Source: CAIWAH01 sp964602595 (lineage in GTDB: Bacteria > Verrucomicrobiota > Verrucomicrobiia > Limisphaerales > UBA9464). Taken from it: a stretch of 64,000 nucleotides of DNA. Position 1 is the first letter of the stretch. The number at the start of each line of letters is the position of its first letter. The stretch covers positions 124,001-188,000 of the forward strand of contig CAZRRO010000012.1 in assembly GCA_964602595.1 (NCBI GenBank), written 5' to 3'. A program made the position numbers and the translations under genes. Shown here piece by piece: positions 34,005-42,082 of this stretch. Below the pieces are notes generated by a model. It was not told the DNA's origin. It made no database searches and saw only the letters and a list, made by a program, of their open reading frames with translations.

Positions 34005-37000
34005 CTAGTTCTTGTCGAGATACTCGATCAGATTCCGCAGTTCCTGCTTCGTCAGCAGGTCGCCAAATCCGTCGGGCATGCCACTGAGTCCCTTCTCCCG
34101 GTTCGCGATATCGGCCTTCTTGATCTTCACCAACCCATCTTCCGGGGAATTCAATTCCAGCACTTCAGCGTTCTCGGATTTGATGACCCCGGCGTAGGCC
34201 GTTCCGTTTTTCAGGTTCACCAGCACCGTTTCAAATCCCTGCGCGATGGACGCGTTGGGGTGAACGATCGACTGGAGAACATATTCCAAACCCTTCTTGG
34301 CGGCCAAGCCGGTCAGCTCCGGGCCGACTTCACCGCCCTCGCCGCCTACCTTGTGGCAACGCACGCAACTGACCTCCGCCTTCTCAAAGAACACCTTCTT
34401 GCCGTCGTCCGCATTCCCGCCGGCAAGGGTGATTTTCCAGGGGGTGGTGTCGAAATCCGATTTCTTGGCGGTGGTGGCGGTCCATTTCTCCACCAGCGCC
34501 TTGAGGGCCGGCCGGGCGGACGCCGAATCCAGCACGTCCAAGTGCAGCTCGGCAGGAAGTTTCGCGGCTAGCAGGTCGTCCATCCATTTGCGGGCCAGCT
34601 CATCGGCGGCGGTTCCGGGAACTTTGGCCAAGGCCGCCAAGGCGCCCTGCTTCTCGGATACCGAACCCGAAGCCAGCACGCTTGCCAGCTTGGCGGTCGG
34701 GTCGGCGGTGACGCCGGCTGCCGCGGCCGCGACCGGCGGTGCGTCCACGGACAGTTTCAATGCCGCCTTGCGGACGAATTCCTCCTCGTCGTTCTGCGCC
34801 GCGGCCAAGGCAGGGGCATATTCCGGGGTCTGGAGTTTCGAGAGCGCCGTCAACGCGGTCGTGCGGCTGCGGGCCGTGGCCTGTTTGTCGGCAACCAGCT
34901 TGGACAACGCGGCGGATGCCTCCTTGACCTGCAATTCACCCGCCGCCGTCGCGGCGGCTTGCCGAATCCGGTCCGGCGCCGTCGCGAGCAATCCGCTGAC
35001 CACGGGCTTCACGGCCTCGCCCGGCACTTTCGCATCGCGGGCAAATGCCGTCGGGCGCCACAAGCCGCTGATGCGGTCACGCCCGCCGTTCTTCGGCCAG
35101 GCGGCGAGGGCTTCAAGGGCTTCGGCGCGCTGTCCTTCGCTGCCGGCGTCGCGGGTGGCGAAGTCGGCGAGGGCCTTCGCGGTTTCTTTGGTCCCGAAGC
35201 GGTAGTTCGCGTTCACCACCCGGCGAACGAGCGCGTCGTCCTTGTTGGCGAACGGCTTGGCGATCAAGGCCGCGAGATTGTCCATCGCGCCCGGGATCGG
35301 TTCGTCGTTGATGGCCCGGGCGGCCTCGGTGACCAACTTGGGGTTGGCATCCGTCAAAAAGCTGACGATTTCATTCCTCTGAAGCCGGCGCATGGCCAGC
35401 AGGACGCCCATGCGGACGGAGTCGTTGGCATCCTTAGCGGCGGACTGAAGGGCATCGAAGTCGTTGCTGGCAACTAAGGCGGTCACCGCCGCGTGCCGCA
35501 GGTGTGGGTCCTGGTCGGCATTGGCCTTGAGCACGGCGAAGATTGCCGGCAGCGCCTCACGCCGCCCCAGCTTGCCCAGCGCAATCGTTCCCAACGCGCG
35601 GACGTGGGCATCGTGGTCAGTTGTGAGCTTCACCAGGGCGTCGTAGCCCGGCTGATACTTCGCGTCGCCCAGCAAGCGGGCGACGTTCGCCCGGATATGG
35701 GCTTCCTGGTCGCCGGCCAGGGCAACCAGCGTTTCCAAGGCTTCCGATTTGGCTCCTTCCTTCGTGGCCCGGGAGGCCTGCGCGATCTGCCCCAGGCCCC
35801 ACAGCGAGTGGAGCCGCGCATGCAAGTTGCCGCCGGATTTGGCGAGTTTGGCGAAGGCGCCGGTCTGCTTTTCACCACGGCCGGCGAGTTCAAACTGGGC
35901 AGCCTGCCGAACCCGGTAGTTCGCATGCGCGAGCAGCTTCAGGAGTTCGCCGTCCTTCTTCGCGGCGAAGTCCGAGGCCAGCAGCTTCTGTGTCTCCTGC
36001 ACGATCGGGGCACCGATCGTCTTCGGGTCATACATCCGATAGATGCGGCCTTTGCCGACTGGTTCCCAGCCGTCCACCCAGTCGAGCACCCAATAGGCTC
36101 CGTCCGGTCCCCAGGTGCCGTCGGTGGCCTCCACCGCCCAGATCATCTTTTTGTCCTCGACGATCTCGAAGCTCGCGCCCTTGGGCTGATGCTTGAACTG
36201 CATGATGCCCGAACCGCTGCCGCTGCCCCGGAAATCGCACAGCGTGAACGTGCCCTGCCATTCCGCCCCCAGGCCGGTGCCTGGATAGTAGGCGTTGCCG
36301 CTCGGGCCGGCGGTGATGTTCTTGATCGGCGGCGTGATGTAGGCCGGGTGCGATTCGTTCTGCGGCGCCCACATCTTTTCCATATTCCACGGGCCGCGGG
36401 GCATCGGGGCGTCGGACCGTTCGATGAATTGCCAGCCAATGCGCCAACCGCTGTCGCCGCCTTCGATCAGGTAAGTCCAACGGGCCTGGTCGCCGCCGTC
36501 GGAGTTGTTGTCGCCGGTGAACAGGTTGCCCCATTCGTCGAAGACCAGTTCCTGCGGGTTCCGCAGACCCTTGTAGACCATCTCGATGTTCGAACCGTCC
36601 GCATTGCAGCGGAATACGGCGCCGCAGTCGGGCGTGCCAACCTCGCCGTTCGGCGTCTTGAGGACCGATGCCCGGTCGCCAATGCTGAAGTAGAGTTTGC
36701 CGTCCGGTCCCCACGTCAGGCCGTGAAGGTCGTGGCCCAGGAAACCCACGCGCACGCCGTGGCCGTAGCTGATGCTGCGGCGCGAATCGGCCACACCGTC
36801 GAGGTTCTCGTCGCGCAGATGCCAGACATTCGGGATGTTGGCAAAGAAGACGTCCTTGCCCCGGGCCAGCACGCCGGAGGCGACGCCGTCGAGGGGCGTG
36901 GCGAAGTTCTCGGCGAACACCTTCGACACCGTGGCCTTGCCAGCGCCGGTTTCGTCGCGCAGGTAGCGGACGCGCTCGGTGTTCCGGTAGTAATCCTTCA

Positions 37001-37400
37001 TGCCCTCCTCGCCGAGGTGCCGTTTCATCATCATCAGCCGGTCATCGACCGACTTGCAGGCGAGGTCCTCATCCAGCCAGGGCATTATGCCACGGATGTC
37101 CGGCACGCCGCGCCAGGCGCGGAAGGACTCGGCGACGAACACCCGGCCGTCGTTGGCGATGTCGAAGGCGACGCCATGCGCGACATCCGGCTCGGTGGCC
37201 CAAAGCTCTACCTTCCAGCCCGGCGGCACCTGGAACCGCTTGATGTTCTTTTCGCCCTCGTCGGAACGCGGCGCGAGCTTGGGCGCCTCAAAGCTGCCCT
37301 GCGGCCCGAGTTTGTGCTGGGCAAAGGCATGGGTGGCGGCGGAAACGGCCAAGGCGCCAAGCACGGCACGGCGCAACAGGGTGCGAACGGATTCAGGCAT
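34005..37400 (-). CDS. PVC-type membrane-bound dehydrogenase-like, heme-binding CxxCH protein
   Basis: A 1131-residue exported protein. After a signal peptide (LLRRAVLGALAVSAATHAFAQ), residues about 50-460 form a beta-propeller of the PQQ-type sugar dehydrogenase class (ELWATEPDVAHGVAFDIANDGRV, GPDGKLYFSIGDR, YPGTGLGAEW). HEAT-like repeats follow to about residue 960. The C-terminal domain binds one heme through Cys1012, Cys1015 and His1016 (SCVRCHKVGG), with Met about 1108 a possible distal ligand (GMPDGFGDL). Families like this are abundant in planctomycetes and verrucomicrobia and are thought to oxidise sugars or alcohols in the periplasm; the substrate is unknown. Clean of the repeats seen in its paralog. 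Confidence 0.9.
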   Translation of the reverse strand: MPESVRTLLRRAVLGALAVSAATHAFAQHKLGPQGSFEAPKLAPRSDEGEKNIKRFQVPPGWKVELWATEPDVAHGVAFDIANDGRVFVAESFRAWRGVPDIRGIMPWLDEDLACKSVDDRLMMMKRHLGEEGMKDYYRNTERVRYLRDETGAGKATVSKVFAENFATPLDGVASGVLARGKDVFFANIPNVWHLRDENLDGVADSRRSISYGHGVRVGFLGHDLHGLTWGPDGKLYFSIGDRASVLKTPNGEVGTPDCGAVFRCNADGSNIEMVYKGLRNPQELVFDEWGNLFTGDNNSDGGDQARWTYLIEGGDSGWRIGWQFIERSDAPMPRGPWNMEKMWAPQNESHPAYITPPIKNITAGPSGNAYYPGTGLGAEWQGTFTLCDFRGSGSGSGIMQFKHQPKGASFEIVEDKKMIWAVEATDGTWGPDGAYWVLDWVDGWEPVGKGRIYRMYDPKTIGAPIVQETQKLLASDFAAKKDGELLKLLAHANYRVRQAAQFELAGRGEKQTGAFAKLAKSGGNLHARLHSLWGLGQIAQASRATKEGAKSEALETLVALAGDQEAHIRANVARLLGDAKYQPGYDALVKLTTDHDAHVRALGTIALGKLGRREALPAIFAVLKANADQDPHLRHAAVTALVASNDFDALQSAAKDANDSVRMGVLLAMRRLQRNEIVSFLTDANPKLVTEAARAINDEPIPGAMDNLAALIAKPFANKDDALVRRVVNANYRFGTKETAKALADFATRDAGSEGQRAEALEALAAWPKNGGRDRISGLWRPTAFARDAKVPGEAVKPVVSGLLATAPDRIRQAAATAAGELQVKEASAALSKLVADKQATARSRTTALTALSKLQTPEYAPALAAAQNDEEEFVRKAALKLSVDAPPVAAAAAGVTADPTAKLASVLASGSVSEKQGALAALAKVPGTAADELARKWMDDLLAAKLPAELHLDVLDSASARPALKALVEKWTATTAKKSDFDTTPWKITLAGGNADDGKKVFFEKAEVSCVRCHKVGGEGGEVGPELTGLAAKKGLEYVLQSIVHPNASIAQGFETVLVNLKNGTAYAGVIKSENAEVLELNSPEDGLVKIKKADIANREKGLSGMPDGFGDLLTKQELRNLIEYLDKN

Positions 37401-37526
37401 AAAAGACGCGGGACGATATGGTCGGCCCGTTTCCATGCAAGGCGCGGGTTTGTGTGGCTGGCTTCGTCCAGCCCGTGCCCCCGGCGACGGCTGATCGCCG
37501 TTCCGTCGCGCTGGTTCACCCGGCCG

Positions 37527-38189
37527 CTACGGCTCTACCCGGCGGCTGGGGCGATCAGTCGCCCCGGTAGCGGCAGCGGGCGGCAGGCCGGGGCGGGTCG
37601 CCTCCGTCCGGCGATTGTCGCGGGCGGAGTCTTGGCTCGGCGAGGACCGCGCTCCGGCCGGCTCCGTGAGCACGGACCGCGTCCCCAACTCGACCGGCAG
37701 CATGCCTGGGGGCCGGAATAAGGCCGCCAAATGGTAGCGGCCAAACTCCGGGAACGCTGCGTCGGACCGCTGCACCGTGCCCGGTCCATGCACGATCCAC
37801 CAGGTGGACTCGGGACCGAAATACCACAGCGGATCATACAGCTCCCAGGTGAGCACAGTGCCGGGCAGACGGTAGCCGACGGTGAAATCCAGGATCGTCT
37901 CGTTCGTGGATTTGAGGCGCCAAAGCTGCTCGATGCGGCGTTCGTCCAGTTCGCTGCGCAGGCGCAAGGCGCCCAGACGGTGTTTTGCCGTCGCGCCCAC
38001 CGGTGTTTCGCCGGCGGCACTATCTCCGGCGTCGGGCGACTGGACGGGCAGTTCGAGGAAGCTCCGGGCGAACAGCGGATCGCGGGGCAGCTCGGCGCGG
38101 TGGCCAGTCTGGGCCGCAGCGGTGGCGGCGACGCCCAGCAGAGCGATCAAGCCGAACCAACGGCGGAGTGGTAGCCGGTGGGAGTCCAT
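37527..38189 (-). CDS. Exported hypothetical protein
   Basis: A 220-residue protein with a Sec signal peptide (WFGLIALLGVAATAAAQ, ending near residue 27). The middle has a conserved-looking beta-rich segment (TVGYRLPGTVLTWELYDPLWYFGPESTWWIV) and the last 45 residues are a low-complexity Ser/Arg/Pro/Ala tail. I recognise no family. It lies upstream of the PVC-type protein on the same strand with a 126-base gap, so co-transcription is possible but unproven. Confidence 0.6.
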   Translation of the reverse strand: MDSHRLPLRRWFGLIALLGVAATAAAQTGHRAELPRDPLFARSFLELPVQSPDAGDSAAGETPVGATAKHRLGALRLRSELDERRIEQLWRLKSTNETILDFTVGYRLPGTVLTWELYDPLWYFGPESTWWIVHGPGTVQRSDAAFPEFGRYHLAALFRPPGMLPVELGTRSVLTEPAGARSSPSQDSARDNRRTEATRPGLPPAAATGATDRPSRRVEP

Positions 38190-38495
38190 GACGGTAGCTA
38201 CGCGGGTGGGTGCGGCCTGGCAATCCAGGAATGGTCGGTGCGGAACTCCGCTTACGCGTCATTCCGGCGTTGGCGGGCCGAGCGGGAGGCCTCAAAGGCG
38301 ACTACGGGCATGGCGCGAACCTCGGGGCACCTGCTAACGCAAGAGGGGCCGTTCAATCCGAGAATGTTCGGACACGCGGAGGCCTGACTGCAACGTAATC
38401 AGCTCGCCTGCCTCCAGCACTCCACCGCCGCCCCCGGTTTCACCCTCGCTTAATTCCAATGACTCCAAGGCGCAGCGTATGGGCGGGCAGCAGGG
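38190..38495. other. Non-coding gap
   Basis: About 306 bases between two minus-strand genes. Short frames here have no coding character. I see no clear promoter, terminator or repeat. Confidence 0.5.
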
Positions 38496-38882
38496 TCACG
38501 ACAGTGCAAAGAGCAAAGACAGGGCTCCGCCACCAAACCACCCCAACAAACCAAGCATCCACAAAGCGATCTGCGTCGCCTTGGCACCGCGCTTCTCCGG
38601 TAATCGGATAAGTTGGAAAATGACCGCCAGCGAAAGAAAGCCGCCGCAATACGGGAACAATCTCCAAGCAAATCTCAAACAACTCGCCTCAGATGGTCGG
38701 GCTATCGCGCCGGTGAATGGGCCGGAAACGGTCAGTAATGTGGCTGCAAAATTGTGGTTGTCGCGCCAATCAGATGGCGACTGGTGAATCAGGGCCCAGA
38801 GGGTCAGAGTGCTGAACACGGCAGCGAACGCCAAAAGAATGAAAAAGTGAACCTTCCGGAATTGGTTGGCGAAAATGCTCAT
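38496..38882 (-). CDS. Small membrane protein, hypothetical
   Basis: A 128-residue protein with four predicted membrane helices: FFILLAFAAVFSTLTLWALI, NFAATLLTVSGPFTGAIA, FPYCGGFLSLAVIFQLI and IALWMLGLLGWFGGGALSLL. The ATG beginning MSIFANQF is chosen because the ten upstream residues carry no signal. The family is not recognised and no neighbour suggests a function. The G+C content and codon use look somewhat lower than around it, mainly from the hydrophobic codons. Confidence 0.55.
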   Translation of the reverse strand: MSIFANQFRKVHFFILLAFAAVFSTLTLWALIHQSPSDWRDNHNFAATLLTVSGPFTGAIARPSEASCLRFAWRLFPYCGGFLSLAVIFQLIRLPEKRGAKATQIALWMLGLLGWFGGGALSLLFALS

Positions 38883-39242
38883 ACCCCACGGGCACAACTG
38901 TGGCCTAAACACGCAAGCTCAGCGACTCGGCTCCCAGAACGCGAGGACTGCAACCAAGACGCCCCCACCGGCCGAGATGCCATGAAGGATTGTGTGGCCC
39001 GGCGGAGACTCGCATTCGGGCCGAGAGACGAATACCGATGCAACGCTGCGTCACACCCGGACTGCAACCGCAACCGCGGCCGCTGGCAAGCGCGGTGAAC
39101 GGCTCCGGAACCCTGTGGCGTGCGACTTGGGCCGAGCAGCGGCGGATTTGCCCCACGGCTTTCGAGGCCGCACGGCGGGCCTCGGATGCGAAATGACGCT
39201 TGTCGGGTGACTCCAAGGCGGTTCCCTTCGCGGCGGAAACCG
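38883..39242. other. Non-coding gap between divergent genes
   Basis: This 360-base stretch separates a minus-strand gene from a plus-strand gene and must contain at least one promoter. Frames exist on both strands over most of it, but none continues into a gene or shows a recognised domain. It may be an old dispersed repeat or gene remnant; I cannot confirm this from one copy. Confidence 0.4.
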
Positions 39243-39686
39243 ATGCCGACCTCCCCTTGGCTTGTCGCCCTGAAGCTGTTCCTGCCGTCCTGGAACTTCT
39301 TCAACGACTTCACGGCGGTCCCGACGATGGAATTCGCGGTCGTCGGCTCCGGGGACACCGTCGGTGACTGGCGGCCGATGTTCGGGGCCAGTGCCACCCC
39401 GCGGTGGTGGCGAATGGGGTTCAACCCGCAGGGCAACCTCGAGCTGCTGGAGCAGACCCTGGTGGAGCGGGCCGCCGAGGAATTCCGCGGGCAGCCGCCT
39501 GCCACCACGGATACGCGCGACGGCACTTATCCGAGCCTGGTCCGACTGGCGCGCGGGCGGATTGCCCGGCTGGGCGTGCCGGTCGACGCCGGGTTCCGAT
39601 TCCGGCTCGTGCTGCGGGAACCGGGGCGGAAAGAGGAAATCATTTTCACCTCACCCGTGCTCGCGGTCGGAGGTCCCGGCCGATGA
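39243..39686 (+). CDS. Hypothetical partner of the HTTM-like protein
   Basis: A 147-residue protein beginning MPTSPWLVALKLFLPSWNFF. It has no membrane helix apart from a weak N-terminal stretch; the middle contains GDTVGDWRPMFGASATPRWWRMGFNPQGNLELLEQTLVERAAEE. The C-terminus is beta-rich (FRFRLVLREPGRKEEIIFTSP). Its stop overlaps the start of the next gene in an ATGA, so the two are made together, probably as a complex. I do not recognise the family. Confidence 0.65.
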   Translation: MPTSPWLVALKLFLPSWNFFNDFTAVPTMEFAVVGSGDTVGDWRPMFGASATPRWWRMGFNPQGNLELLEQTLVERAAEEFRGQPPATTDTRDGTYPSLVRLARGRIARLGVPVDAGFRFRLVLREPGRKEEIIFTSPVLAVGGPGR

Positions 39687-40423
39687 GCCCGGAAGAACTT
39701 CAGCTCGCGGTGACGGTCTCGCAGCGCCTGCTGGGCGCGGGGATGGCGATCCAGTCCGTGGAGTTGCTCGCCACCCGTGGCCTCTACGGGGCCGACGGTG
39801 CGCTGGCCGGGCGCGACGTGACGCCGGGACTGGTGCTGCGCCTCGCCGGGGCCGCGTGGTTGCTGCTCGCGCCGATCACGTTGGGTTCGCCCTTCGCGTG
39901 GCTGAGCCACGGACTGATGCTGGCGAGTTCGATCTGGCTGACCGTCCGGTCGCGCGGGCCGGTGTGCGGCGGCAGCGACAGCATGTTCTTCCAGGTCCAA
40001 CTGGGCCTGTTGGTGGCCCAGCTCGGTTTCCTCGGGCCTGCCGCTCCGCGAATCGGCCTCGGTTGGATCGCGGCGCAAAGCGTCTTGTCCTACTTCCTCG
40101 CCGCCGTGTCCAAGGCGCGCAACCGGTCGTGGTGGAACGGGCGGGCGTTACAAAATCTCTTTGCCTCGACCGGGCCCTACGCGCTGATCCCCGCCGTCCG
40201 CCCATGGGCCGGGAACGTCTCCCGGTGCCGCTGGCTGGGTTGGACCGTGGTGCTGCTCCAGTTGGCCGCGCCGGCGGTGCTGGTGCTGCCGCCGGAGGGC
40301 AGGTGGGTGCTGATCGCGCTATTGGGCGGCTTCCACCTGACCAATGCGTTTGTGATCGGGCTCAACCGGTTCGTCTGGGCGTGGTTCGCCACCTATCCCG
40401 CGTTGCTGGTCGTGGGTCGGTAG
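39683..40423 (+). CDS. HTTM-like polytopic membrane protein
   Basis: A 246-residue protein with about six hydrophobic helices. The pattern of a helix-turn motif GLYGADGALAGRDV, an SMFFQVQLGLLVAQL helix after a GGSDS loop, and SKARNRSWWNGRALQNLF resembles the HTTM family, which includes vitamin-K-dependent carboxylase-like membrane enzymes. Conserved residues cannot be judged without an alignment. It starts with an ATG overlapping the previous stop by four bases. The function in bacteria is unknown, although HTTM proteins often occur in oxidative or lipid-linked chemistry. Confidence 0.6.
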   Translation: MSPEELQLAVTVSQRLLGAGMAIQSVELLATRGLYGADGALAGRDVTPGLVLRLAGAAWLLLAPITLGSPFAWLSHGLMLASSIWLTVRSRGPVCGGSDSMFFQVQLGLLVAQLGFLGPAAPRIGLGWIAAQSVLSYFLAAVSKARNRSWWNGRALQNLFASTGPYALIPAVRPWAGNVSRCRWLGWTVVLLQLAAPAVLVLPPEGRWVLIALLGGFHLTNAFVIGLNRFVWAWFATYPALLVVGR

Positions 40424-40506
40424 GTGAGCCGACCGGGAATGCCGGGCTTGCCGTGGGGCGAGGTGCTTCCCAGACTGCTGCCGCCGTCCAAAAACACCGC
40501 GCTCCC

Positions 40507-41328
40507 ATGCTTCGTCCCCGCAAGAAATACACCGTTCACGACCTCCGGCAGCTCAAGGGCAAACGCGTCCTCACGCACATCCACGTCAAGTCGCCCGAGG
40601 AAGCGGCGGCGGCGGAGCAGGCCGGCGTGGATTTGATGAGCTGCAGCTTCGACTGCCCTGAGGCGCAGGTGCGGCTGCCGCTCCTGGTGGCCGCCGCGCC
40701 GACGAGCTTCCTGTCCGGCGCCACCCCGCACGGCTTGGCCTCGCCCGAGGAAGCGATCCGCGTCGGCTTCCGGGCGCTCGAACTGGGCGCCAGCTCGGTT
40801 TACTGCTCGGCCAGCCCTTTCATCATCGAGGCGATGGCGCGGGAGGGCATTCCCGTCGTCGGCCATCTCGGTTTGGTGCCGCGACACGTCACGTGGACCG
40901 GCTACCGCGCCATTGGCAAGACGGTGGCGGAGGCGAAGGAACTGCATCGCCGCATGAAGGAACTGGAGAACGCCGGCGCCTACGCGGCGGAGCTGGAGGT
41001 CGTGCCGCACAACCTCGCGCGGTTCCTCGCGTCGCAGACCCGGATGCTGCTCATGTCGCTCGGTTCCGGCAGTGGGTGCGACACCCAGTTCCTGTTTTCC
41101 GACGACATCCTGGGCGACTACGAGGAACGCCCGCCGCGCCACGCCAAGGCCTACCGGAATTTCGCCGCCGAACACCGCCGCCTCCAGGCCGAGCGCCTCG
41201 CCGCCTTCCGCGAATACATCGCCGACGTGAACGAAGGCCGCTTCCCGGCGCGCAGCCACCTGGTGGAGATGGAGGTTGCGCAGCTCGATGAAGTGGTCCG
41301 TGAACTCGGCGGCGCGAAGCAAGGTTAA
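40507..41328 (+). CDS. Divergent PanB-like protein (ketopantoate hydroxymethyltransferase family)
   Basis: A 273-residue TIM-barrel protein. The segments IPVVGHLGLVPRHVTWTGY, AAELEVVPHNLA (equivalent to the LECVP segment of PanB, with its catalytic Glu) and a Gly-rich CDTQFLFSDDILG-type end match PanB, which makes ketopantoate for pantothenate. The N-terminal half is shortened and lacks the usual VGDSLGM and ADLPFM loops that bring the two metal-binding aspartates; the third (VKIEGG) reads VYCSAS. It may therefore be a PanB-like enzyme with another substrate. It stands alone, with no panC or panD beside it. Confidence 0.7.
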   Translation: MLRPRKKYTVHDLRQLKGKRVLTHIHVKSPEEAAAAEQAGVDLMSCSFDCPEAQVRLPLLVAAAPTSFLSGATPHGLASPEEAIRVGFRALELGASSVYCSASPFIIEAMAREGIPVVGHLGLVPRHVTWTGYRAIGKTVAEAKELHRRMKELENAGAYAAELEVVPHNLARFLASQTRMLLMSLGSGSGCDTQFLFSDDILGDYEERPPRHAKAYRNFAAEHRRLQAERLAAFREYIADVNEGRFPARSHLVEMEVAQLDEVVRELGGAKQG

Positions 41329-41351
41329 GCGGGGCGCTGCCCCGTCACCCG

Positions 41352-41636
41352 ATGCCCCACGTCCTCATCCTCCACGAAGTCGCCGATTATGAGGCCTGGA
41401 AACGGGTCTTCGACCGGGCGGCTGGGCTTCGTCACGCGGCGGGCGAGCGCTCGTATCAGGTGCTCCGGCAGGAGCATGCCCCGAACCGCATCGTGCATTT
41501 CTCCCGGTGGACATCGTTGGCCGATGCCCGGCGCTTCTTCGAGTCGCCGGAGCTGGTCCGGATTCGCGCCGAGGCCGGAGTGAAGGCCCCCGAGTTCGTC
41601 TACTTGGAGGACCTGGAAGCCGGCGAGCTGGGTTGA
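41352..41636 (+). CDS. Small dimeric alpha/beta-barrel protein
   Basis: A 94-residue protein of the ABM/ferredoxin-like class (antibiotic-biosynthesis-monooxygenase fold), which forms dimers and is used by monooxygenases and sensors. The strand-helix-strand pattern is MPHVLILHEVADYEAWKRVFD..., RIVHFSRWTSLADARRFFESPELV. No cofactor motif is visible. It lies 23 bases after the PanB-like gene on the same strand and may be co-transcribed. Confidence 0.65.
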   Translation: MPHVLILHEVADYEAWKRVFDRAAGLRHAAGERSYQVLRQEHAPNRIVHFSRWTSLADARRFFESPELVRIRAEAGVKAPEFVYLEDLEAGELG

Positions 41637-41776
41637 AACGGGCCCGGGCCCGCAGCCAGCACGACTCGGTGGGGTTTTGGTAGGGCATCCGAGCGGGCGC
41701 TGGCGACCCGCGGCGTCATTGAATTCCGGACCGGCAATCCACTCGACGAACGCGACGGTGTTCCTAGCCTGCGGCC

Positions 41777-42067
41777 GTGATTGCCTACCAAGACTTCGTT
41801 CCGCGAGTGAAGGACCGCGGCGGATTTCTCCGGCCCGCGCAGTTCGACACCCTGCGGGCATCCGTTTTCGAGGCGAATCGGTGGATCAAGGAACGGAACA
41901 TCCGCGTGTTCAACGTGGAGACCGTGGTTCTGCCCAACATCCATCAGGCCCACGAGGAAGGCAGCGAGGATGTTTCGCTCCGCACCAGCGGCGAGATGAG
42001 CGCCAACTGGCACCAGTTCATCCGCGTCTGGTATGAACTGGACGACGGCCCGCCGCCCATGCCGTGA
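41777..42067 (+). CDS. Small conserved-type protein, unknown
   Basis: A 96-residue protein starting with GTG. It has a helical first half (TLRASVFEANRWIKERNI) and then strands (FNVETVVLPN, IRVWYELDDG). The tail is acidic and Pro-rich. It resembles small verrucomicrobial hypotheticals from memory, but I cannot give it a function. Its stop lies 15 bases from the stop of the converging PVC-type gene. Confidence 0.6.
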   Translation: MIAYQDFVPRVKDRGGFLRPAQFDTLRASVFEANRWIKERNIRVFNVETVVLPNIHQAHEEGSEDVSLRTSGEMSANWHQFIRVWYELDDGPPPMP

Positions 42068-42082
42068 GTCGGGCCGCGGACG

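Noticed and set aside
38905..39216. Overlapping frames on both strands in the gap 38883-39242
   Set aside because: None has a ribosome-binding site, a recognised motif or a continuation into a neighbour.
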